A DNA stretch of 64,000 nucleotides. Origin: Codonopsis lanceolata (lineage: Eukaryota; Streptophyta; Magnoliopsida; Asterales; Campanulaceae). The stretch spans positions 89,648,295 through 89,712,294 of the forward strand of contig CM028378.1 in the NCBI GenBank assembly GCA_013146195.2, given 5' to 3'. The translations under genes and the position numbers were made by a program. The notes under the pieces are model-generated. The model saw only the letters and a list, made by a program, of their open reading frames with translations, was not told the DNA's origin and searched no databases. Positions 10,063 through 19,829 of this stretch are shown one piece after another; the first letter of the stretch is position 1, and each line of letters opens with the position of its first letter.

Positions 10063-11461
10063 GGCAAAACCCTCCATTTGGCCACCCAACTTTTCAAAAA
10101 CTTGCAATGCGGCCACCGAAAGTTTAAAACTTGCAATGAGGCCACTATACATTAGTTAGGATGAAAGCGAGCCCAATTTTTGGATGGCCGTTAAATTTGG
10201 TCGTTAAATGATGTCATTACCTATTTTACCCTTTTAAACACAATTTCTTGTCTGATATTAGAAATTTAAGGGGTCTAACTGAAAAAAAATAAATTACATT
10301 TGCTATTTGTATAAAGAGAATGAGTCAAATTATAATTAAAAAAATTTAAACATCACTTGAGAGTTTGATTTCTTCAGGTATCGATTTCTCTTTAGGTATC
10401 GATTTCAGATCTTCACACCCAAAAATCAAACCCAGGTCTGAATCTCTCTTTAGGTATCGATTTCTTCATCCTCAGCTTCCACGGTGGTCGGCGAGAAGAC
10501 GAAAAATTTGGGGAAGAAAGAAGACAGAGAGTACGAGGGGCTTCAGATCTTCACACCCATCGGCCTCCCTCCTACCTTTATCGATCTTCATAGCCGCCGG
10601 CGAAGCCACCTCCAGATCCGGCCTTCTTCAATCTCAAACCGCACCAACCCAGTTCGATCTCCCTCCGACTTCACACGCAGCGGCCTCCATCCCACCTTTA
10701 TCGATCTTCATAGCTGCCGGCGAAGTCACCTCCAGATCCGGCCTTCTCTCACCCAGCTCCTACCGAGTTCTTCATAGCCGCCGGCGAAGCCACCTCCAGA
10801 TCCGGCCTTCGTCTCATTGCCGACTCCACCTCTGGACCAATCGATCCATCTCTTTCTTCTCTTACGCCAAACTCCCCATATCCACCATAGCCACAGACCT
10901 CTCTCTCCTATCGCCAACTCTCTCAGCGCCGACTCCAAGTCCGCCCTCCAGTCGGCTTCTCACTCCCTCTCTCCAATTCCAGCCAACAATGGCCTTGGCT
11001 AAGTCATATCCCGTCTCCAAGTAGTCGCCACCATCTCATCTTGCCCGAGCTCTATCATCGACCCCAGACCAATTTTCCAGTTCCAGCGGCTATCCATATT
11101 CCTATCAAGCAATTATGTTTAAACAGCAAATTGTGGGTGGTTTAGAGATGACTGGTTTTGTCATTTTTTTTAAAATTGAATGGCAGAGAAATGATGTGTT
11201 CATCAATTTGTGCATTAAAGAGTTGCTTATGTTTCAATTGAACCCCTTTGGGTTTCTAATATCACATAAAGGGAAAATTGTTATTTAAAGGGGGCAAAAT
11301 AGGCATTCCACTCATATTTAACGGGGGAGCTAACGTCCATCCAAAATATGGGCACGCTTGCAACATTAATTTAGTTCAGTGGCTTCATTGCAAGTTTTAA
11401 ACTTTCAGTGGCCGCATTGCAAGTTTTTGAAAAGGTGGGTGGCCAAATGTAGGGTTTTGCC
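10063..11461. mobile_element. MULE non-autonomous element 2, sister of element 1, with GC-rich cargo
   Basis: TIRs of about 200 bp begin GGCAAAACCCTCCATTTGGC and end in its complement. TTTTGGAAA flanks both sides (10054-10062 and 11462-11470), a perfect 9-bp duplication. The TIRs are clearly homologous to those of 7828-9352. The interior 10365-11090 is GC-rich and different. It holds a 219-codon open frame (10365-11024) rich in Ser, Arg and Pro, and three direct repeats of about 50 bp containing TCATAGCCGCCGGCGAAGCC or a near copy (10577-10630, 10697-10750, 10769-10815). The frame matches no family I know. It could be captured sequence such as a 5' UTR or first exon. Confidence 0.85.
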
Positions 11462-11689
11462 TTTTGGAAACAAAAGATAAGAAAGCCAACATATATTTTA
11501 AAAATAATAATACAAAAAGAGATACAAAATAACTAACAAAAATGACAAAGGTGGAGGAAAAGTTGGCTATGCAAATATTTTTCAATGAATGAGTTATGAA
11601 AGACATCTTATATTCTGGAAATAAAGATCTATAGAGATAGATCGAGAATGTTGTTCGATCGGATGTATTGTATGTTTTGAGCATGACAA

Positions 11690-11988
11690 GCCGAATATGT
11701 ACTAGTCAGATCCAGATGATGGTCATTGGATTGCTATCAAGAATATCCTAAAGTATTTTAGAAGGACTAAGGATACATTTTTGATTTATGGAGACGATGA
11801 CAAGATCATTGTAAAGGGTTACATTGATGCTAGTTTTCAGACCGATAAAGATAATTGCAATCGCAGTTAAGGGTTGTGTTTTGCCTATGTAAGAGGAGTT
11901 GTCCTCTTGCTCAACAGAAGCATGATAGTCACAATGAATCTATGGGCATTAGAGATGCGACAGATTGACTCTAGAGCAAGTGGGAGAT
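11690..11988 (+). pseudogene. Ty1/copia pol remnant: end of reverse transcriptase/RNase H and polypurine tract
   Basis: The reading SDPDDGHWIAIKNILKYFRR, then TKDTFLIYGD, then KIIVKGYIDASFQTDKDN is the conserved RT-to-RNase H junction of plant copia polyproteins. DASFQTD carries the first catalytic aspartate of RNase H. A stop (TAA) follows about 50 bases later. The frame is broken and about 100 bp of the distal region follows. Just before the LTR is the purine-rich GAGCAAGTGGGAGAT, the usual copia polypurine tract. Everything upstream (gag, protease, integrase, most of RT) is missing. Confidence 0.8.
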
Positions 11989-12961
11989 TGTTAGTTTATA
12001 CCCTAGAGGCAGAACTATTTCTCCATGTATCATTATTTATTGAGATGTTTATTTAACATGTATTGTTTGTTTATTCATAGTAATGCATCATAAATCCCTT
12101 AGAATAAATATTTTATTCTCAAATATCCTAGTCGATTATTATTATTAATAAGAGGAATAATAATACACGGAGACTAGTATGTGTTGAGACTCATATAGTT
12201 GATATCAGTCTACACATGGGTGTGTGTTAAGTGTAAAACGTACTGGATTGATCCGCATGAAAATGTTACGTGAATCGTTACGTGAACTTCACAAGCAATT
12301 TTCATAGTAACAAATGTGTTCGCTGTCCTTTAACTTCAAATCGTTATATACCCTAAATGAGGAGTTGTATATTTTGCTACCGATAAACGTCATTTTGTAA
12401 CAATGTGATTATAAAGTAGGATATTGGATATACCACGAATAATGTTGAGGGATATGAACGATGTAGATGCTCAAATAAATCAATAGGAGATATTGAGTTT
12501 ATTTGTTTATTATATAAGTCTACTCGGAGATCAAGAAACCAAGATTGAACTATAACAAATATGACACATTCCATGCCTTGTACTTAATTAAATATTAGGA
12601 CAAAGGGACAAAAACTATTCCAGTCACAATTAGTTATTTGTAATCACTGATAATTCCTATTACTTGGGTAACAATGATGTATTGCTAGATGTCGTTCATT
12701 GTTTATAGTTAATTATATATTTGATATAGTAATTAATTATTGTCAACGTAATTTAGGAATCTATTGGGTCACATACTTAGAATGAATTGTACTGAAATTA
12801 ATTAGGGTCATTAATTGGATTAATAAGCTTAAATTGAATAATAAAAAGGGACCAAAACATAGCCCTAAATCTAATTTATATTAATTCGCATGGATCTTGG
12901 GATGGTTTTGAAATTAAAATTTTGTTATTCTGTCTTGTTATTTTCGATTAAAATCTCAACA
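11989..12961 (+). mobile_element. 3' LTR of the Ty1/copia remnant
   Basis: Starts TGTTAGTTTATACCC directly after the polypurine tract and appears to end at AATCTCAACA, giving TG...CA ends and a length of about 970 bp. The partner 5' LTR is not in the window. The right end is set only by the CA terminus, so it is less certain than the left. Confidence 0.65.
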
Positions 12962-14407
12962 CTAGTAACCTAAAAGTACAATGGGAGACACCCAATCTTG
13001 CCCAAAAGGAAGGACTAAGGAGCTTTACCTCGAAAGTAAAGTACATAAAGGCTTAAAGTTAGACCTTATAGAGTTCCAACGGGCTACAAAAGAAGACCAC
13101 AGATGAAAAACTAGCAAGCAAGTTGAAGTCCATAAGGAATTCGTGAAAAGTAATTCGTTGCTTTAAGATGAGAAGCTAACCCGTGTTTGACATGTTTAAT
13201 TAATTGACTCGGATTGGTAGTATTGTTTTAAATGATATCACGATTCCGAAGCTTCCATAACTCCAAATGAATTATAGAGGGAAACAATATATGAGTCAGA
13301 AAAAACTTTAGAGATGACGTTGTTCTCATTGTATTTAAATTTGTTTGCAGTCATTCATTCCTTAAAAGTTTTATGCCTTAGTGGCTAAATGAGCTGCATA
13401 CCAGTTAGCGTGACAACTATGTATAAGATTTAATTTTAGAATAGGATTAGTTAGGCTTTAGCTTAGAGTCACTGGCAGTGCATCAGCAGACCTTCACTAG
13501 CAGTCTTCAGCAAACTTGCTCCATACATGCTCCAACTCATGAATGAAGACTGATGACGTGGAATTAAAGAAGTGTAGCTCAATAATGTTTATGTATTACA
13601 CTTATAGATATTTGTGTTCAAATATCTATTTAGAAATCCTAAAGTTGACTTCTTAAAACTCATTCACCAAGGACCGCATGGGTGGATTAAATGAGTTTTT
13701 TCTTTGGTGATTTCGGCATAACAACACTTCAAATTGATTTCTTGAAAAGTACAACTGCATCAGAGTTTGTACGTCTCAGTCTCTGCAACAGTTGTGTTTG
13801 TAAACATTGGACCTTGGTCATTGCGACAACAACAGAATGATTAAGATCAACATCTCTTTGCATTTAATGCATTGAAACAATTAGTCTTTATCTCTCTTTT
13901 CAATTCAACCAACGCTCAAGAAGGATCTCATATAGAAATATTGTCATTGAAGACTTGAGGAACTAATGCTCGGAAATACTCAACTACCTTAGAGCTCTCA
14001 ACCTTTGATACTTTCAAGAGATCTAAGTTTTAAATACTGCCATTGAAGACTTGAGGAACTAATGTTTTTTTTTCCGCTGCTACAACATAGTTTCATAAGT
14101 TGTTAGTATACTTAAAGGAAACTTAGCTCAAAGTTTTAAAATATACCTAAGCTATTCAAAGCCCCCCTCTTCTAGCCTATATGTGCCCTTTGAGACTAAT
14201 AGATGAGCCACTAGGAAAAGCATGCTTGAGGAATCAAGGTCATTTACGTGGAAATATTACAAGCATTGCTAAAGTAGGTCCAAGTACTCGAGGCAATCTT
14301 GCTGGTGAGAAAAATATGGGAGTAGGTTTCCATATGGCTACAACACACACATTTAGAGGCAAGGTTGAAACCTTTCTTAATTAAACCTTCGTCAATAGAC
14401 AGCCATA
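12962..14407. other. Interval with possible copia LTR end, otherwise unrecognised
   Basis: 13440-14190 reads like the 3' part of a copia LTR and its downstream edge: CTGGCAGTGCATCAGCAG, TTCCGCTGCTACAAC, then CTATTCAAAGCCCCCCTCTT. The same type of ending (TTCCGCTGC ... CTATTCACCCCCCC) is at 55140-55215. No coding sequence recognised at 12962-13440. Confidence 0.35.
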
Positions 14408-14684
14408 CTTGAAAAGGTTTCCATAGGAAGAAACGAGTCCTTTCTTACAGTCATGGTATGCTCTCAGAACTTTACCAGTCTCATTAAGGTTTAACATGTA
14501 ATAACAGTTAATAATAGTTATCTATCATTTATTAACAAAATATTTTAGACTATCACAAATTAAAATAATATGTTATTTAGCAAATTACTTAACAAATTAT
14601 TTAACATTTTAAAAATAAGTAATAACATTTACAAGTAAATTTTTAACATTTAATTAATAACAATCATCTAACATTTTAGTATAT
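14408..14684. repeat. Dispersed repeat, second copy at 47179-47460
   Basis: ACTTGAAAAGGTTTCCATAG and the following AT-rich sequence, full of AACATTT and AATAACA words, recur almost base for base at 47179 onward. In the other copy the left edge is replaced by the end of an inverted LTR (46790-47178), so this copy shows the uninterrupted arrangement. Confidence 0.8.
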
Positions 14685-15411
14685 GTGGGGTTTTCGTGTA
14701 CTAATTGGTAAGTTGTTTATTGGTGACTCACCGATTAAGTAGCTAGGAGGACCCGTGCCTAGTACCTATAAGGAGCCACATCCACAAGAGGATGAAACAC
14801 CTACACTGAGGTTGTTAGGATTCGATCTTTGATCCTGTATCTAAATCTAATACTCCATCCGTCCCTAAATTATCGTCCTAATTTCCTTTTTCGTCCGTTC
14901 TAAAATAGTTGTTCACTTTGAAACTTACCTTTTTAGAACATCACTTTTACCACTTTACCCTTACTTTTTCACTTTACTTTAATCATGTGTTATATACATA
15001 TGGACATTAAAGAAAATTATACATTAAACCAATATAAATAATCAAGTCAATTATTTTTTCTTAAACTATGCATCGGATCAATTAAAACAATTATTTAAAG
15101 ATAGAGTGAGTAGTTTTTAACCAACTAAATTAAGCAAACTAAATTAAGCATGTAAAGGGCATTTAAAGTTAGAGTGAGTAGTTTTTAACCAACTAAATTA
15201 AGCAAACTAAATAAAGCACGTAAGGACATTTAAAGTTAGAGTGAGTAGTTTTTAACTAACTAAATTAAGCAAACTAAATAAAGCACGTAAGGGTGAAGGC
15301 CACGAGCCGACCACTTGTCATTATCAAACAGGATAAAGTATTTTTCTAATTGAAAACCAATTCAAATATACTCCAATAAACAACTTACCAATTAGTACAC
15401 GAAAACCCCAC
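14685..15411. mobile_element. TIR element with about 38-bp perfect inverted ends
   Basis: The left end GTGGGGTTTTCGTGTACTAA continues for about 38 bp that are exactly inverted at the right end (finishing CGAAAACCCCAC). I see no clear target duplication next to the ends. The interior includes a Stowaway-like CTCCATCCGTCCC stretch (14850-14950) and a tandem repeat at 15103-15296. No open frame. Confidence 0.65.
15103..15296. repeat. Tandem repeat, three units of about 67 bp
   Basis: Units start AGAGTGAGTAGTTTTTAAC and contain AAATTAAGCAAACTAAA. The first two are full length; the third stops at CACGTAAGGGTG. Non-coding, inside the TIR element. Confidence 0.85.
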
Positions 15412-15499
15412 ACCTCTACCCCTACCCCTACAATCATAGGTTCAAAAATCACATCAATGCCATTGACTCATTGGAAAGGCATTGTAGTACGCATCACCA

Positions 15500-15834
15500 A
15501 ATTTGCACGGGAATACCACATTTTTTATCATCATACAAATCGAAGAAATCCAATTTGACCAACGACGTTTCATAACAAATTAACCAACAAAGTTTTAATT
15601 TGGTTGCATGTCTCTCACCGTTCATAACGACAAATAAACCCAACTTACGCCAATATCTAGAAATTGCCATAGAAAGAAGATATTGACGTAAGATGGTTGG
15701 TTAATTTGGTATTTAAACGGTGAAACTGATCCAAATTAAAAGTTGATTGATTGGTGGATTATGAAACGTCGTTGGTCAAATTAAATTTCTCCAATTTGTA
15801 CAATGGTAAAAAATGTGGTATTCCCAAATTTGTA
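15500..15834. mobile_element. Foldback MITE, near-complete palindrome
   Basis: The left arm (from AATTTGCACGGGAATACCAC) and right arm pair along about 150-160 bp each, including ACCAACGACGTTTCATAA on the left and its exact complement on the right. The centre is a short loop near 15660-15680. CATCACCA flanks both sides (15492-15499 and 15835-15842), an 8-bp duplication as in hAT-type insertions. A transcript would form one long hairpin. Confidence 0.75.
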
Positions 15835-16317
15835 CATCACCACAAGCAAACCTCACAAGCTTAATGCAAGCAACACAACTGGCATTAAGTAGAAATTGTT
15901 AATATTTTTTATAAATAAACAAGTATAATAGTAAAAATAAATTTCCTTTTCAGTAAATTCAATCCTACCAAGTAACGTAAACAAATGGAAGATATATATA
16001 ATTCAGCTTTTGGGGGTGTTTGAAAAGAGAAAAAGGGGTACGTACGTACGTAGTTCTTTTTTGGGGATGGAGTGTGAGGGATAATCAAGCTATATAATTG
16101 ATTTTCATTGACCCCATTAATTTCGAATTTTAAAAACATTGGACAGTACTATAAGCAACAAATACTAGCTGGCACAACCCTCCAATTTTGGATTCATTCC
16201 ATCCCCATCCCCATCCCCATCCCCCCTCCGTTGCTGTCTTTTTCATGTTAAAAACAACCTCAACTACTGATGATGATGATTATGGCTTGAGACACACAAT
16301 GGCTGTTTAAAAAAAGC

Positions 16318-16504
16318 GTAATGTTAACCACTTCACGAAAGACTTAAATTTACGATTAAACGACGCTAACGAATGTGTCATCTTATTTGGTATTTTATGG
16401 GCTCCACTATAAGTTAAAAAATTATGTTAACAATATAACACATAATATGTCACATCATTTAATACCCAAAATTAAGTGCTATTAGAGTGACCCTAACATT
16501 ACCC
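16318..16504. mobile_element. Small MITE, copy 1
   Basis: The edges GTAATGTTAACC and GGTAATGTTAGGGT-complement are imperfect inverted repeats. The body (GTGTCATCTTATTTGGTATT onward) is shared with a second copy 90 bp downstream. Confidence 0.5.
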
Positions 16505-16575
16505 ATATATTAATAGGGTAATAATAGGGCCACTGAAGTTCTGATAGAATCTGGTATATGCATATTTTTTACAAG

Positions 16576-16728
16576 GGTAATGCTAGGGTTTCCAATGTGT
16601 CATCTTATTTGGTATTTTATGGACTCCACTATAAGTTAAAAAGTTATGTTAATAACATAACACATAAAATACCACATCATTTGATACCTAAAATTAAGTA
16701 ATATTAGAGTGGCCCTAACATTACTCAT
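16576..16728. mobile_element. Small MITE, copy 2
   Basis: Starts GGGTAATGCTAGGGT and ends ACCCTAACATTAC-like (CCCTAACATTACTC). The body matches 16375-16500. The two tandem copies are of the same family with about ten differences. Confidence 0.55.
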
Positions 16729-18269
16729 AAACAAAACCCCACTTCACAATCACAGACCATAAATGTTAAAGGACATGGGGTAGATTTTGAGGTCCACATG
16801 GCTTAGTTTCCATATCTTTACTAGTTTCCCACACATTGGTCTTCGCGTTGCTGTCTCAAAGTACAAGATTGAGAGTGACCTTAATTCCCCCAACTCTCTC
16901 CTCAAGTAATTTTGTCTGTGAGTTACGCATTGCTATCGGCCACGAAATTGGGTAAAGAAAGAGAGATTCCTTCAACGCGATGAGCCTTTTCCACATTTAG
17001 GAGATGGCGAAGGACAGATTACGTAGAGAATCAGAGAATCAAACCTATTGAAAAGGACCAACCGGCTAGTTACCGGTTACTTACCCACGAATAAAAATCA
17101 CCGCACTTGGCCCTCCTATTTGAATTACCGCGATTTTCTTCTCTAATCTCTTAGCTGAAAGCTCGGGAGGAGAGTTTCGCTTTTCAGATACCGAATAAAA
17201 ACCAGCTCAGTTTAACAAGTCACGCGCTGCTAACACGTATTTCATATTTCCTCCCGTTTTAGGTAAAAATAAATAAAATAATAATCCTTGTTTGAAAGCT
17301 AAATTTTTTAAAAAAATGACATTCTTAATAGTTTTTTAATAATAAAATGATATTTTTATATTTTAATTTTAAAAATAAACTCTTTAAGTGAAATATTTCA
17401 AAATAAAATAATAAACTCTTTACCAAAAACGGATGTAGTATCTTCTTAAATTTAATCCTCGTTTCCTTTTTTATCCGTTTAGAAATAATAATCCTCTATC
17501 AAAATTTTATATTTAATAAAAATATTTTTACTATTTTACTCTTATTTTTCTTATTCACTTTAATTATTATTAGTATTAAGAATTAACCAACATCGGCGCT
17601 TTTAATTCTGCCTGCATTGCCGCAACAGTGCAACCTAGCTTTCATTATGACTCTAGCTCTCCCTCACATATTTCTCCTACATGCATGCAGGCTAAGAGTA
17701 AGTATAACAGTAACATTGGTCCTTCCCTATGCATTAATGGATGGATGTTTGTAAGTTTGTTTTTCTTCCACTCCCATCGTTAATTGTTTTTAACATCTTT
17801 TGTTAGTTTGTTTTTTTAGTAATCTCTGTAAAACCCAAAACTAAATTACCCAAATTAAAAAAACAAAAAAATTAAATTACCCAAAACTTGTTTTTTTAAT
17901 TTAAACCTAATTCAAATCAAATTAATTATTAAATTTTAAATTAGTTAATTTAAATTTAATAAAAAACAAAAAAATTAATTTAATTAAAAATCAAAAAAAT
18001 TAAATTACGTAAAGAGTATTTTGGTAAAACGTTTTTTAAAAATATTATATTAAGCATTTTATAGATATTGTATGAAGTACATATCTTCTTCATATTGAGG
18101 AAGAAAAAACTCATTCTCTCTCTTAGCTAGCTAACTCTCTTTCCTGGTTGGCTATGATATCACCCATTCTTCTTAAATAAGTGGATGAAAAAGTATACAA
18201 TGCGGATACTCTAAGAGTTAAAAAACCAAGAACCTTTACAGGAGAATTCCGTGATGTATTGCAATGGAG
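16729..18269. other. AT-rich interval without recognisable genes
   Basis: Contains decayed Stowaway-like words (TCCTCCCGTTTTAGG near 17250, CTCGTTTCC near 17460) and poly-A/T-rich low complexity at 17820-18050. 16740-17200 is less AT-rich but shows no frame I can assign. Confidence 0.4.
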
Positions 18270-18278
18270 TATTTACTA

Positions 18279-18934
18279 GGGGTGTAAGTTGGAACCATCG
18301 AACCACGGAATCGAACCAAACCAAACCAAATCAGTCGGTTTAGTTCGGTTTTGGTCGAAGACGGTTTGGTTCCGGTTTCAAAAATTAAAAAATCATTGTT
18401 CGGTTCGGTTCGCGGTTTTTGGTATCGAACCAAACCAAACCAAACCGAACCGAACCGAACCGAACCAAACCAACAAATTTATTTTTATTTATTTATTATA
18501 TAATATATATTATATTACATTTATTAACTATTTTAAACTTTTGAATTATTCATTATATATATACGCATATTAAACCAAACAAAATTTTGATTGTTGGAGA
18601 ACTATTATTTCTCCCATTGTTTGTATTTATTTTAGAATTTATATTGTTTTATTTATGATAATTTGTTGTTAGTAGGTTATTTCCTAATTTTGATGTTAAT
18701 TTCAAATTAAGATCTTATTTTTATTATTATTTTTAATGTTAGTTAATTTCATTAAAAATAATTTATATAAACCACAAAACCGAACCAAACCAAACCAAAC
18801 TGAGTGGTTCGGTTCGGTTCGGTTCCAAATCTTACTTGGTTCGGTTCGGTTTGAGATTTTTGGAACCACTAGGAGGCGGTTCGGTTTGTGGTTTTGGTAT
18901 AAATCAAACCAAACCGAACCACTTACACCCTTAA
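18279..18934. mobile_element. hAT-like non-autonomous element with GGTTCGGTT-rich ends
   Basis: Begins GGGGTGTAAG and ends CTTACACCCTTA. The subterminal regions are packed with CGGTTCGGTT and its complement AACCGAACC. TATTTACTA lies on both sides (18270-18278 and 18935-18943). A duplication of 8-9 bp and subterminal repeats fit hAT-type elements; a 9-bp reading would also allow MULE. The 656-bp body is AT-rich and has no transposase. A degenerate relative is at 48895-51150. Confidence 0.75.
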
Positions 18935-19152
18935 TATTTACTAATAATGATATTTCAGTAAGATGTGGTCAGTAAAGTGTGAAAAAAATTGTTAAATGAA
19001 TTTAATGGATTTTTCCAAATAGTAGGATGACCAAATAAAGAATTACTCCCTCCATTTCGGATAAAAAATTATTATGACATTTTTGAATAATTCATTTAAA
19101 GAGTTCATTTTAAAAAATTAACGCATAAAAAGTATCATATTACAACATTGCT

Positions 19153-19428
19153 TTCATGGTATTAGATAGAAAACACTGCTTCACTTACTTACCATTGATG
19201 ACCGCACCCCCAAATGATCCACATATTATTTGTATCGGAAGAGTAAACGGTGATCACTTTATTCAGGTTTGATCACTTTCGATTGCTTTACTTCACTTAT
19301 TTACAACTGGTTGACATATTATTTAGCTTAAATTATTTATTGACAACATCTCAATTTATTTGTAGGTCTTTTTACGTGATGGTTACCTTTTAGCACCTGT
19401 GCCATGGGTTTGGGACCAGAATTGCTAG
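19153..19428 (+). pseudogene. Two-exon fragment resembling transposon-associated OTU-like protease
   Basis: Exon A (to 19266, donor CAG|GTTTGA) reads CFTYLPLMTAPPNDPHIICI then GRVNGDHFIQ. Exon B (19366-19428, after TTGTAG) reads VFLRDGYLLAPVPWVWDQ then a stop. The pattern L-P-L-x-T/S-A-P-P ... I-G-x-V-N-x-x-H-F-x-Q-V-x-L with a final W-x-W resembles the C-terminal part of OTU-like cysteine proteases carried by plant transposons; the H of the catalytic dyad would be NGDHF. The upstream cysteine region is missing. Assignment from memory of the pattern, moderately sure. Confidence 0.5.
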
Positions 19429-19829
19429 TCGTCTGCCAATGTGTGGAAATTACTATATATTAATCAACAACTTTCATATAGTGAATCTGTAGGCTCAGCT
19501 AGAGTTGTTGGTAGTAGTTCTGATAGTATACATTTGGAGTAGTTCTGATTGTATTATATTAAAAACATGTATTTGAACGTGTCTTTTAAATTATGTATGA
19601 TATTCGTCGTCTGCTAATGCTTCTTTTATGTTGCTATGAAATGTCATATGTTATACAAAGTCTGCAATAAGAAAATAACATGAAAACCAAGCCACACAAA
19701 AAACATAGTCTGTTATACAAAGTTTGCTACAAATTTCATTACCACAAAAAATACTAAAACGTTTTACAATTCATAACATTAAAAAAACATAAACATAGTC
19801 CACATCACTATTCCCTCCTATGAGGCGGT
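19429..19829. other. No gene recognised
   Basis: AT-rich spacer between the OTU-like fragment and the 3' end of the plant mobile domain pseudogene on the other strand. Confidence 0.4.
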
